From NCBI GenBank assembly GCA_016927315.1, contig JAFGMV010000002.1, forward strand, positions 1 to 47,916: a DNA stretch of 47,916 nucleotides, given 5' to 3'. Each line of letters opens with the position of its first letter. Position 1 is the stretch's first letter. The position numbers were made by a program, and so were the translations under genes. Origin of the DNA: Anaerolineales bacterium (GTDB lineage: Bacteria; Chloroflexota; Anaerolineae; Anaerolineales; Villigracilaceae). This document shows positions 1 to 8,060 of this stretch, piece after piece. The notes beneath the pieces are model-generated. The model saw nothing but the letters and a program-made list of their open reading frames with translations, ran no database searches and was not told the origin of the DNA.

Positions 1-125
1 AACCCGGCCGGTGTGTTTTCAAAGGAATTACCAACCATTGCATCCCGGTAAATGAGTTCCTTTTTCAAGTGGTACTTACCAAAACCTTTACTCCTTTTGG
101 GGGTAAACCTTTCTGAGCGGCTGCT

Positions 126-776
126 TTATTTTGTTAACCCTTCCTTGAGTGCGTAAAGAGCCGCCTGGGTCCGGTTGGCCAGATGCAGCTTGTCCAGGAT
201 GTTGCTGACATATTTTGCAACGGTCCGTTCGTGAACGACCAGTTCATTAGCAATCTCCTGGTTGGATAGCCCCCGTGCAATTAGTTTCAGGGTTTCAAGT
301 TCCCTAGGAGTCAGCGGTTCGGCTGTGTACATCACCTGTGATGGATTATCAATTTCATGGATTACTTTCAAGGCTATGGATGGATTGATGGATGGTTCAC
401 CTCTGGCTACATCGTGAACAGCTTGAATCAACTGGTCTCGGGTAGCGTCTTTCAACAGGTAACCCAGAGCCCCGGCCTTAATCGCCTGGAACACATTTTC
501 TCTATCATCGAAACTGGTGACAACCAGGATGCTTGTGTTTGGCAGGAGTTCAAGTATCTTGGGAATGGTTTGAAGACCATCCTGCCTGGGCATAACCAGA
601 TCAAGAAGAATGACATCAGGTTTCTCTTTCTTTGCCAGTTCAACCCCTCGTATGCCATCTTCAGCCTGGCCGACGACCTCAAAATCGGGTTGGGTTTCCA
701 ATAGAGCAACGAGACCCTCTCGCACTACGGTTTGGTCTTCAACAACTAGAATCCTGATTCTATCCATTGCGTTCAT
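126..776 (-). CDS. NarL/LuxR-type response regulator
   Basis: A 216-residue two-domain response regulator. An N-terminal receiver domain (about residues 6-122) has the acidic pair E13/D14, the predicted phosphoacceptor D59 in LLDLVMP, and the conserved Lys in YLLKDA. A C-terminal LuxR-type helix-turn-helix (about residues 150-212) carries LTPRELETLKLIARG. It should be phosphorylated by the histidine kinase encoded 14 bp upstream and then bind DNA as a dimer; its targets are unknown. AAAGG lies just before the first ATG, and a second ATG three codons later is also possible. It is the last gene of the apparent five-gene minus-strand operon. Family assignment is firm; the specific role is unknown. 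Confidence 0.93.
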   Translation of the reverse strand: MNAMDRIRILVVEDQTVVREGLVALLETQPDFEVVGQAEDGIRGVELAKKEKPDVILLDLVMPRQDGLQTIPKILELLPNTSILVVTSFDDRENVFQAIKAGALGYLLKDATRDQLIQAVHDVARGEPSINPSIALKVIHEIDNPSQVMYTAEPLTPRELETLKLIARGLSNQEIANELVVHERTVAKYVSNILDKLHLANRTQAALYALKEGLTK

Positions 777-790
777 ATCCTTTATTTGAT

Positions 791-3052
791 TTATTTTCCA
801 TCTTCGACATGCCGTACTACCACTGAAATCTTAGTACCATTTCCTGGAGAAGACGTCAGTTTTACTTTCGCTCCAATTTGGGCTGCCCTTTCCCGAATAT
901 TGTTCAGGCCCAAGCCGCCGGTTGGATTATTTTTGGGGTCGAAACCAACACCGTCGTCTTCTATTTCAAGTATGGTATTGACTCTTTTCTGGTTCAGGTA
1001 GACGATAACCGATCTGGCGTTGGCATGTTTCATCGCATTATTCAACGCTTCCTGTGCTATATAGTATAGCGCAAGTTCTTTTTCGCTATCCAGAATTATT
1101 CTATCATCTGAAAGCAATCGTACCGTCACATCTGCGCGGCCTTCTACAGCGGCCAGACGGTGGTTCAGTACTGATACAAGCCCTTCTTTTTCAAGGTTGA
1201 CTGGCTGCATCTGGTAAAGAAACAGGCGCATTTCTTTCAAAGCCTGTCGGGCATTTTCTCCAATCCGAGATAATACCTTGGTTGGGTTGTCAAGCGTTTT
1301 TGTTTCTATGCCAGCCTGTGCGGCTTCAGTGAGTGTGACCAGACCATAGAGTTTTTGTGATACTGAGTCATGCAAATCCCTTACCAGGCGCTGGCGTTCA
1401 TTGAGAGAGATTGTCAGGTGACGCTGGCGATCGGTTTGAATAAAGGCAGATACCTGTTCAAGAACCAGGGATAAACGAACGATCTCATCAGAGTTGAAGG
1501 CGGGAGTATGCTGCCTGGTCAGTAACAGCATCCCCAGGATTTTTTCATCAGCAATCATTGGAAGACATAGTAAGCTCGAAATTTCCATCCGGTTTAGAAA
1601 GTCGGGTGTCAGATCACTTTTGGAAGGATTGTTGATCTGTAGCGTTTCTCCTGTTTGTATCAGGGCGTCGATTAATTTATAGAATTCCTTGATGGAAGGG
1701 AAATTTGACGTGTCATATTCCCACAAACCATGCTGTGCTGCCAGGGTAATATTTCCCTGATCCTTGGTTTGCTGTTCTGGTTGATTGGCTTCATCGTACG
1801 TCTTGAACAAAAATATCAGGCTGGCATGACAGGGGAAGGAATACGCAATTTGATAGTTACAGGTTTTTACAAAGTCATCAACACCGATCGCCCGGCTGGC
1901 AGCTTCAGATATTGAATGCAGCAGGATGAACATTTCTTCCCTGGCATGTTGTTGTATGAATTCCTGTCTCTTCTTTTCTGAGATTTCTTGCCAGATGATC
2001 AATTGAGCCTGATGACCCGTCTCTTGACTCTCTAACGGGAATATATATGCTTCCCGGTTACTTTGGCCTTCGTATATACTCCTTTTGTTTAAATTCGACC
2101 TGCCTATGGCGGACTTTTCGAGCAGGGTTGGCCATTCTTGCAGAACCAGTCCTGCATTTTTTCCAATAATTTTATCGCTTGAAGTACGGATGATCTTTTC
2201 AGCTGCTGTGTTCATATCTACGATTACATTGTTTTCATCCAGAAGCATCCAGGCTTCTTGAATATCACGGGTCAAAAACCTGTAGGATGGTGGAATCTGA
2301 TCTGTGATAGGAGTTCGAAAAACGGATTGTAGAATTGCCAGGCCAATTATTGTGAAGGAACCAAACAGGAAATCGATATAAGAAAATGGTATCAGTGTTT
2401 CCAACCGGCCCATGGTCGTGCTGATATAGGAGAAGAAAATAACAAGTATGGGAATCAACTTTACCAGATTCCCTAGTAAGACGGCTATTGTGAGCAAAAG
2501 GCTGGCAAAGAGGGGGATAAACCGGATCCTTGGGATTTTCTTTTCCCGATTGAGAAGTTGTAACCAAAGAATAACGGAGACAAAAGAAAGCAATAACAAA
2601 TAGATGAGTTGGAACAAGATCCAATGACTGACCTGTATTGTCCATAACCGGCGGTTACCTTGTGAATTGAGTAACTGTACCCAAAACCATGCCTGGAAAA
2701 TTACCGGCATAGGGATCAGGGAAAGGATGATTTTATAGCTGATTATCTTCCGAGGATTTGAAAAGGTAATTGTCAGCGCCAGTAGTGTTGACAGAATAGC
2801 GGTGATACACAGATAGATCAATCCGGTTAGGAAGTCAATCAGGAATTTCTGTTGGTCGGTTTTTGGGAAAAGGAAGGTGGATTGGTAGACACTGGCTACG
2901 GTTCCAATTATCAGGAAGACAGCAAAGACACTAACGATGATCGCACGGGTTGATTTTTGCTTTTTCAAGCCCAGAATAAACAGCGAAACCGCAACGATCA
3001 CAGTAAGCGCCAATAAAGCATATCGGAAAACTGAGAGTTGTTCGATGGACAT
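791..3052 (-). CDS. Membrane sensor histidine kinase (7TM-PAS-GAF-HisKA_3)
   Basis: A 753-residue sensor kinase. The first ~250 residues hold about seven hydrophobic membrane segments, resembling the 7TM input region of some histidine kinases. A PAS-like domain follows (about 258-360), then a GAF-like domain (about 375-545). The HisKA_3 dimerisation domain has the phosphoacceptor H561 in RDLHDSVSQ. The ATPase domain has an N box (EALNNAMKHA), a G1 box (DDGVGFDP) and a G2 box (GGLGLNNIRERA). HisKA_3 kinases normally pair with NarL-type regulators, and one lies directly downstream. The start is separated by 62 bp from the upstream TPR gene and its ribosome-binding site is weak. The ligand is unknown. 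Confidence 0.93.
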   Translation of the reverse strand: MSIEQLSVFRYALLALTVIVAVSLFILGLKKQKSTRAIIVSVFAVFLIIGTVASVYQSTFLFPKTDQQKFLIDFLTGLIYLCITAILSTLLALTITFSNPRKIISYKIILSLIPMPVIFQAWFWVQLLNSQGNRRLWTIQVSHWILFQLIYLLLLSFVSVILWLQLLNREKKIPRIRFIPLFASLLLTIAVLLGNLVKLIPILVIFFSYISTTMGRLETLIPFSYIDFLFGSFTIIGLAILQSVFRTPITDQIPPSYRFLTRDIQEAWMLLDENNVIVDMNTAAEKIIRTSSDKIIGKNAGLVLQEWPTLLEKSAIGRSNLNKRSIYEGQSNREAYIFPLESQETGHQAQLIIWQEISEKKRQEFIQQHAREEMFILLHSISEAASRAIGVDDFVKTCNYQIAYSFPCHASLIFLFKTYDEANQPEQQTKDQGNITLAAQHGLWEYDTSNFPSIKEFYKLIDALIQTGETLQINNPSKSDLTPDFLNRMEISSLLCLPMIADEKILGMLLLTRQHTPAFNSDEIVRLSLVLEQVSAFIQTDRQRHLTISLNERQRLVRDLHDSVSQKLYGLVTLTEAAQAGIETKTLDNPTKVLSRIGENARQALKEMRLFLYQMQPVNLEKEGLVSVLNHRLAAVEGRADVTVRLLSDDRIILDSEKELALYYIAQEALNNAMKHANARSVIVYLNQKRVNTILEIEDDGVGFDPKNNPTGGLGLNNIRERAAQIGAKVKLTSSPGNGTKISVVVRHVEDGK

Positions 3053-3114
3053 ATAAATTCCGTAAACTAAAATCCTGGATCACGATGGGCGCCTGAACAG
3101 AGTCATTCAGGTAT

Positions 3115-4737
3115 TTATACAAAGAACTGGTCGAGAAGCGTTTGATACCGGCTGGAAGCCCGTATGCGATCGAGGCGCGGGTCTTTCAACGCCCATGGCA
3201 GCAGGAACCTTTGCCTTTCTATTGCCAGGGTGAGCAGGTCTGTGGCTTTTTCTATATCTCCAGAAACAGCGTGATAGCAAGCCTGCAAATACAGGCATAG
3301 TGTGGACATGCGTTTCTTTGCTTCTTCGAGATGTTTTCCGGCTTCTGTCTCATTTCCTTCTTTCAGGTGTAGTGCTGCAATGGAGATATGCGCCTCGGTA
3401 TTTTTATTGTCAACTTCGAGGGCTTGCTGATATTCTGCCTTAGCCTCGGGATGATTTTCCATTAATACATTGAGGTGACCGAGCAGAATCCTGGCGCTTG
3501 CGTTTTTAGGGTCAGATTCAAGGGCACTGGATAGCTTGTGGGCGGCTTCCGTGTATCTGCCCATATCTCGATAGATTAGACTGAGATTGATCCAGGGATC
3601 TGCCGCTGCCGGGTCAATTCCTTTGGCTTTGTTAAAAGCATGTATCGCATCTTTGTTGCGTTCTACAAAGCGATATACAAGACCCAATTGGAACCAATAG
3701 CTGCTTTCGGAAGGATCTAACCGGATACATCTTTTATAGGTACGCAGTGCTTCCTGAAAGTTCCCCAAATCAAAATGCAAGTTACCCAAGTGGTACCATA
3801 CCATTGCATTGTGGCGGTCGATTGTGATAGCTTGTTCTGCAGTTTCGATTGCTTCCACAGGCTGCGCCTGGTGAAGTTGGATCACAGAAAGATTGATCCT
3901 TGCAGACAAGTTTTTCGGGTCGAGGTCCATTGCTTTTTGAAAAGCTGTCCGGGCTTCATTGAGCCTGCCCAGATCAAAATAGATCGTTCCCAGCCCCAAC
4001 AGGATATTTCGTTGGGTGAAAAGATCGGACAATTCAGTTGAGAGTGCTAAACCATCTTCCAGCATTTCCAACGATTTTTTATGATCACCTTTTTTCTGGT
4101 AGAGAGCAGCCAGGTGATAAAAAAGTTCAAGGCGGGTTTGGTGTGCTTCTTGCGTTTCCGGTAATGAGGCCAGCAGCTCTTCACGCAATACGATCATTTC
4201 ATTGACTTCTTGCAATGTGACATCAGGGATGTCATCCCAAATGGGTTTGCTGATGAACGCGTGTCCATGATCTGTGCTGCTGATCAATTCGGTGAATTCA
4301 AAAACACGATGGCGGAATGCCCAGAAGTCAGGGGAACGACGCGGTAGATTTTCAGCCTCTTCCTTTGTGAGCCAGAGAAGCACCCGCAAATGGTGGTCTA
4401 CAAAGAATTCCCTTCTCAGATTGAGTGTTTTATATGTGTTGCGCCCCCACTGTCCGCCTCCCCAGTTGATCCCGGATACAAAAAATACTGTTGTTTCCTT
4501 TTTAGGATGCAGGGATAAAACCAGGGGGATGTCGAATTGTTCTTTGGAGACTTTCAAGTGGTAGACATCCTGGCCGAGCTGTTTTAATCCATCGGTCAGT
4601 TCCACTTCTGCGTCCCACCGCACATTTTCCGACTGGTAAACTGCCACCAGGATAGATGGGCGGTCCCACTTGATTGCTAGAGAAAGTTCATCAATGATTG
4701 ATTCTATTTTATCTTCGAAAAGCATACAATTCTGCAT
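3115..4737 (-). CDS. TPR protein with conflict-type N-terminal domain
   Basis: A 540-residue soluble protein. Residues ~1-190 form a globular domain with motifs LNLRREFF, LLWLTKEEAE and PDFWAFRHRVFEF. From memory, a similar 'PDxW..R..V.E' block occurs next to STAND-type NTPases and TPR proteins of bacterial conflict systems, but no Walker A motif is visible here. Residues ~200-500 hold about eight tetratricopeptide repeats with the W-LG-Y-A-P pattern (for example AMVWYHLGNLHFDLGNF), suited to protein binding. The ATG lies 4 bp after the Mrr-like gene's stop and its ribosome-binding site (GGTAGG) sits in that gene's last codons, so the two are probably translationally coupled. The function is unknown; a scaffold or sensor role is inferred. 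Confidence 0.85.
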   Translation of the reverse strand: MQNCMLFEDKIESIIDELSLAIKWDRPSILVAVYQSENVRWDAEVELTDGLKQLGQDVYHLKVSKEQFDIPLVLSLHPKKETTVFFVSGINWGGGQWGRNTYKTLNLRREFFVDHHLRVLLWLTKEEAENLPRRSPDFWAFRHRVFEFTELISSTDHGHAFISKPIWDDIPDVTLQEVNEMIVLREELLASLPETQEAHQTRLELFYHLAALYQKKGDHKKSLEMLEDGLALSTELSDLFTQRNILLGLGTIYFDLGRLNEARTAFQKAMDLDPKNLSARINLSVIQLHQAQPVEAIETAEQAITIDRHNAMVWYHLGNLHFDLGNFQEALRTYKRCIRLDPSESSYWFQLGLVYRFVERNKDAIHAFNKAKGIDPAAADPWINLSLIYRDMGRYTEAAHKLSSALESDPKNASARILLGHLNVLMENHPEAKAEYQQALEVDNKNTEAHISIAALHLKEGNETEAGKHLEEAKKRMSTLCLYLQACYHAVSGDIEKATDLLTLAIERQRFLLPWALKDPRLDRIRASSRYQTLLDQFFV

Positions 4738-4741
4738 CTGC

Positions 4742-5599
4742 CTACCTTTCGGATGGAGACAGAAAATGTATTGCCTTCACCGGGAACCGCAATTGGGCTT
4801 CGATGGACAATCTCTCGAAGTATTCTATCCACAAGTCGACGAATTCTTCCATATCCAACAGTGTAACATGCTGGGCGCCCTGCAGGATGAGTGTTTCCCT
4901 GGCATCGTGTGTGAAGCCGCCAGATGAAATTAACAGTCCATGGTTGTGTGAGCTGACTGCAGCCTGAAAACTTTTTAACCCTTCTGCCGTGGCGGCCTGC
5001 CCTTTGTGTTTGATTTGAACGATTGTACGTGAGTTGTTGAAACCCAGGGGGTCTGTAGAAACGATCATGTGAACCTGACCGTGATCTTTGTTATGAGGCG
5101 CTTCCCAGATGATATGTTGTCCCATGGCGATAAGCAATTCCTTAACAAGGAACTGGAATTCGAACGCATTCAAACTTTGAATATATTTCTTGATCTGCAG
5201 CCAGGCTTTTTCCTGAACACCCTCAATCGACAATGGATCGACACGGTGGTTGGTTTGCCATTCATTGTACAAACGCATTGCCTCTTTGTAAAATTCCTGG
5301 GCATTGTTGAACTGTTTACAGGCCTGGCGTCCTGCTTCGGTAATGAACCAGCGACCTTTATTGTTCTTTATCAACCAGCCCGCATGGCTGAGGGCATTCG
5401 TCCCCAGGCGAATAGCCACCTGGTACCTGGGAATACCCGGATAAGTAGGATAATACCCCCTTTCATATTCATTCAATTGACATTTTCGGGTTAGTTCTAT
5501 AAAGATTTCGCTGGCCAGCATCCCCTCAGCCCGGTTCCACAACAGATCCAGAACATTTTGAAGCAGCTCTCCAATGCGGTGTGATGTGATTTGAGACAT
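4742..5599 (-). CDS. Mrr-like restriction endonuclease fold, catalytic Asp apparently lost
   Basis: A 285-residue protein with the architecture of Mrr-type modification-dependent endonucleases. An N-terminal winged-helix domain (about residues 8-95) includes an RYQVAIRLGTNALSHAGWL segment. A C-terminal Mrr_cat-like domain (about 140-265) has FEFLVKELL-like helix A, the DPLG turn, QIK at 195-197 (the QxK catalytic element), and LLISSGGFTHDARE near the end. In active Mrr the strand before DxLG carries a metal-binding Asp (GGID); the aligned position here appears to be H177 (QVH). The protein may therefore bind DNA without cutting it. The ribosome-binding site is AAGGAG. It is in operon with the TnpA-like fusion upstream and the TPR gene downstream. 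Confidence 0.82.
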   Translation of the reverse strand: MSQITSHRIGELLQNVLDLLWNRAEGMLASEIFIELTRKCQLNEYERGYYPTYPGIPRYQVAIRLGTNALSHAGWLIKNNKGRWFITEAGRQACKQFNNAQEFYKEAMRLYNEWQTNHRVDPLSIEGVQEKAWLQIKKYIQSLNAFEFQFLVKELLIAMGQHIIWEAPHNKDHGQVHMIVSTDPLGFNNSRTIVQIKHKGQAATAEGLKSFQAAVSSHNHGLLISSGGFTHDARETLILQGAQHVTLLDMEEFVDLWIEYFERLSIEAQLRFPVKAIHFLSPSER

Positions 5600-5699
5600 T
5601 GTGAATCTCCTTGCCCGTACCTGTGTGTAACTATTCTCTCAGGTATATGCGCCACTCACCGAACCATAGAAACATTGGAGTGTGAAAGTATCATATAGA

Positions 5700-6812
5700 T
5701 TAAGGGTTCAGTCCTTGCTGCAGCCGGGTCTGTCGAATGTATCCGTTTACCATGTGCACTGGATGGAGATGGGAGCCTGCCATTACCAGATAGCCGGGCG
5801 CCCAGAAATCACCAGAAGGGTTCTCGCGTTTCAGGCGAGGGTACTCTTCAAATATTTTTCGGGAAGTTTGCCTCCTAATGATTCGTATCAAATTACTCGG
5901 GGAGGTTGTGGGAAATGCACTGACCACCCACTGCAGGTACTCAGGTCTGATGGCCATAATCTCGACTCTCCAGGCATACGCCTGGCAGATGTCCAATAAC
6001 CAGTCCGACAAGTAATCTGATATGTCCCCTACCAGATAGTGTTGTTTCATCCTGGGAATAAGAAGACAGGCGTAAGGGATGGAATAAAGCCCGGGAGAAG
6101 CGAAGTCAAAGTCATCTTGACTGGGTACCTCTTCCAAAAGGCCCTGGTTTACTGCCAGATCTTCAGTTTCCGGCAAGGTGGAGCCGGGTTTATGCGTTTC
6201 CACCTGCTGTTCATAATCGATGGTTGTGTTCTTGGGTAGCACCCGGTTGTTGGCGGAGATACCGTCTTCGACTGCGATATCGAATAAGCCCAACTGTGAA
6301 GTTTGAGGCTGGTGTTTTCCGCTTTCAGCGCGAGCGCCTGTAATGTTTTGGGAAAAGTGTGGGCCGCTGCGAACTTCTTTTGTGGCCGCCTTTTCGCTTA
6401 CATCATTGAATTGCCCCTGGATGAAATGAGGCGGTTTGCAGGGAAGGTATTTTGCCAGATCTTTTGTACGGGCTTTAATACTGCTGAATGAAATTTCTGG
6501 ATCGAATATCAGTGCCAGCGAATACCCTAATGACAGTGGTGTAAAGTACAGGACATAATCGTTATTGGTATATGCCAGACTGAATATCTTCAGGGTTTCA
6601 TGGTCGATTTTGTATTCGCCAATCGCGTTCGCAAGTTCTTCAGCGACCCTGGGATTGATTTGCTCTGTACATATCCACAATTTATTCTTTTTGATAACAA
6701 GGGCGGCCTGAGCAGCAAATTCAAGCATCAGTGAAGATAGACGAGTGAGCGCTTCTTCCTTATCCTCGAACCAATATTGTGTGGCTGTGCTTTTTTTGTT
6801 ACTCAGGTCCAC
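5700..6812 (-). CDS. Roadblock/LC7-like domain fused to degenerate IS200 TnpA-like domain
   Basis: A 370-residue protein read from a GTG start at 6812. Residues ~18-125 fit the alpha-beta layout of Roadblock/LC7 domains (LMLEFAAQAALVIKKNKL, then LYFTPLSLGYSLALIFD). A polar linker runs to ~245. Residues 246-365 match the IS200/IS605 Y1 transposase fold: PYACLLIPRMKQHYLVG, SPSNLIRIIRRQTSRKIFEEYP, FWAPGYLV and NGYIRQ. The HUH metal motif of active TnpA (DHxHL) is replaced by EYLQW (residues 291-295), while the tyrosine of the last helix (Y358) remains. There is no tnpB and no IS end nearby. This looks like a domesticated nucleic-acid-binding domain joined to a regulatory domain. It is the first gene of the operon. 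Confidence 0.75.
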   Translation of the reverse strand: MDLSNKKSTATQYWFEDKEEALTRLSSLMLEFAAQAALVIKKNKLWICTEQINPRVAEELANAIGEYKIDHETLKIFSLAYTNNDYVLYFTPLSLGYSLALIFDPEISFSSIKARTKDLAKYLPCKPPHFIQGQFNDVSEKAATKEVRSGPHFSQNITGARAESGKHQPQTSQLGLFDIAVEDGISANNRVLPKNTTIDYEQQVETHKPGSTLPETEDLAVNQGLLEEVPSQDDFDFASPGLYSIPYACLLIPRMKQHYLVGDISDYLSDWLLDICQAYAWRVEIMAIRPEYLQWVVSAFPTTSPSNLIRIIRRQTSRKIFEEYPRLKRENPSGDFWAPGYLVMAGSHLHPVHMVNGYIRQTRLQQGLNP

Positions 6813-7100
6813 TGTGGTGCTGCCTCATCTTGATACAACAATTCTATAGCGGGCGTTGGTTGTATCTATGGGTAGTTCTGCATTATAACTTTTTTAGTAA
6901 ATGATACCAGCGTTAAACAACTACACTCCCCACCTCAAAAAGTAAAAGTGCAGCTAAGTAATTATAGTGTAATTTTTAAAACTTTGGTATTGTCAAGAGG
7001 TTGGTTTTTCCTGTTGTTTTTCTCCCCCTGGATTCGTAAATCAGGGGGATATACGTAGATAAATCTTTCCCAAAAGCCGGTTGGGGAACGACGCTGCGCG
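6813..7100. other. AT-rich intergenic region with promoter elements and a hairpin
   Basis: No gene was found here. On the minus strand there is a TTGACA box (complement of 6991-6996), a TATAAT box (complement of 6961-6966; 24 bp away, too far for a canonical pair) and further TATAAT-like boxes closer to the 6812 start. A hairpin sits at 7023-7049 (CCCCCTG...CAGGGGG), downstream of the APH-like gene. No T-run follows it on either strand, so it is not a typical intrinsic terminator. Confidence 0.4.
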
Positions 7101-8006
7101 TCAATTTTCAGCGTCAATGATCAACCGGGCACATTCTAAGGCGTATTCACCCCCCTGCCCGAGTTCATCCAGATCCCAACAGGCCGACAAGATAGACTGT
7201 GTCAGGGCCCAGCGTCGAATCAGGCCAGGTTCCATTCCCAGGCATTCCGACAGTATCGCGATGCGGCGTTTGATCTGCTGTCCGGCATCCGGTCGTTCAA
7301 GGAAATATGGATACGGGTTACTCAGCAGCGGACCGACCTCGAACCCGGATGGACCGATAACCCCCTTGGGATCAATCGCTTTCCAGGCCTCCCCTGATTT
7401 AAGGATGTTGTAATGGTGACAATCCCCGTGCAGGAGGACTACCGGCTCGTCTTCAGACAGGAGTTCTCTTTTGTATTCCCGGGCCAGACTTACAAGTTTG
7501 GCCGGGAGGGGACCGTCATTACCAGGATATTTCGAGTGGTAACGGCCCAATTCTCTCAGCCAATCTTCTATGCCGATCAATTGTGACTTTTCCGGGACCG
7601 GGCGCCATAGGGTCTGCATGACCTGCGCCGCGATTTCGGTCGCCCTGTCATCGTCCTGCATCTCGGCCAGCATATCTCCAGGAAGCAGTCGTTCCTGCAG
7701 CAGAAAACCTTTCCTGGTATCAGATTTGATCAACCGGGCGCTCCCCTTCCCAGCGTAGATGCGCAGTGCTTCGACCTCGCTGGTAAATTCGCGATGGGGT
7801 ACACCGATCTTGAGCACCGCCGGCGTACCATCCGGAAGGGTCACGGCTGTAACGTAGTTGAATGAAAGCAGGAACGGCTCTCCTACGGCCAGCTGCCAGC
7901 GTGTGGAGGCTTCTTCGATCAGGGAAGGCAAAGCATCCAGGTACCGCTCTCCGTCTATGCCGAAGGCGAACTTGATATTGTCGATAAAATCAGGGGGGAT
8001 GTTCAA
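7101..8006 (-). CDS. Aminoglycoside/hydroxyurea phosphotransferase family (APH(6)-like)
   Basis: A 301-residue kinase-fold protein resembling the streptomycin 6-phosphotransferase/hydroxyurea phosphotransferase family. The catalytic loop HGDCHHYNIL (Brenner motif, about residues 194-203) and the following IDPKGVIGPSGFEVGPLL metal-binding segment are clear. An N-lobe lysine lies in AVLKIGVPH and an acidic helix follows (REFTSEVEAL). Members phosphorylate a small-molecule hydroxyl group using ATP. Whether this chromosomal copy gives streptomycin resistance cannot be told from sequence. The start is TTG at 8006, preceded by AGGA. It lies 54 bp after the GH1 gene on the same strand and may be co-transcribed with it. 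Confidence 0.85.
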   Translation of the reverse strand: MNIPPDFIDNIKFAFGIDGERYLDALPSLIEEASTRWQLAVGEPFLLSFNYVTAVTLPDGTPAVLKIGVPHREFTSEVEALRIYAGKGSARLIKSDTRKGFLLQERLLPGDMLAEMQDDDRATEIAAQVMQTLWRPVPEKSQLIGIEDWLRELGRYHSKYPGNDGPLPAKLVSLAREYKRELLSEDEPVVLLHGDCHHYNILKSGEAWKAIDPKGVIGPSGFEVGPLLSNPYPYFLERPDAGQQIKRRIAILSECLGMEPGLIRRWALTQSILSACWDLDELGQGGEYALECARLIIDAEN

Positions 8007-8060
8007 CAGGATGGTTCCTGGCGGCGGATGTGGATTTTGTCCACCGCCAGAAAATACGGT

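Noticed and set aside
1-125. Gene or terminator at the left window edge
   Set aside because: No open frame with a domain and no stable hairpin with T-run was found.
5700-6812. Active IS200/IS605 insertion sequence
   Set aside because: HUH motif lost, no tnpB, no terminal hairpins, and the domain is fused in an operon.
126-6812. Firm call of a known defence system
   Set aside because: The gene set does not match any system I can name; defence is only one possible reading.
7023-7049. Hairpin taken as terminator of the APH-like gene
   Set aside because: No T-run follows on the minus strand; kept only as a note.
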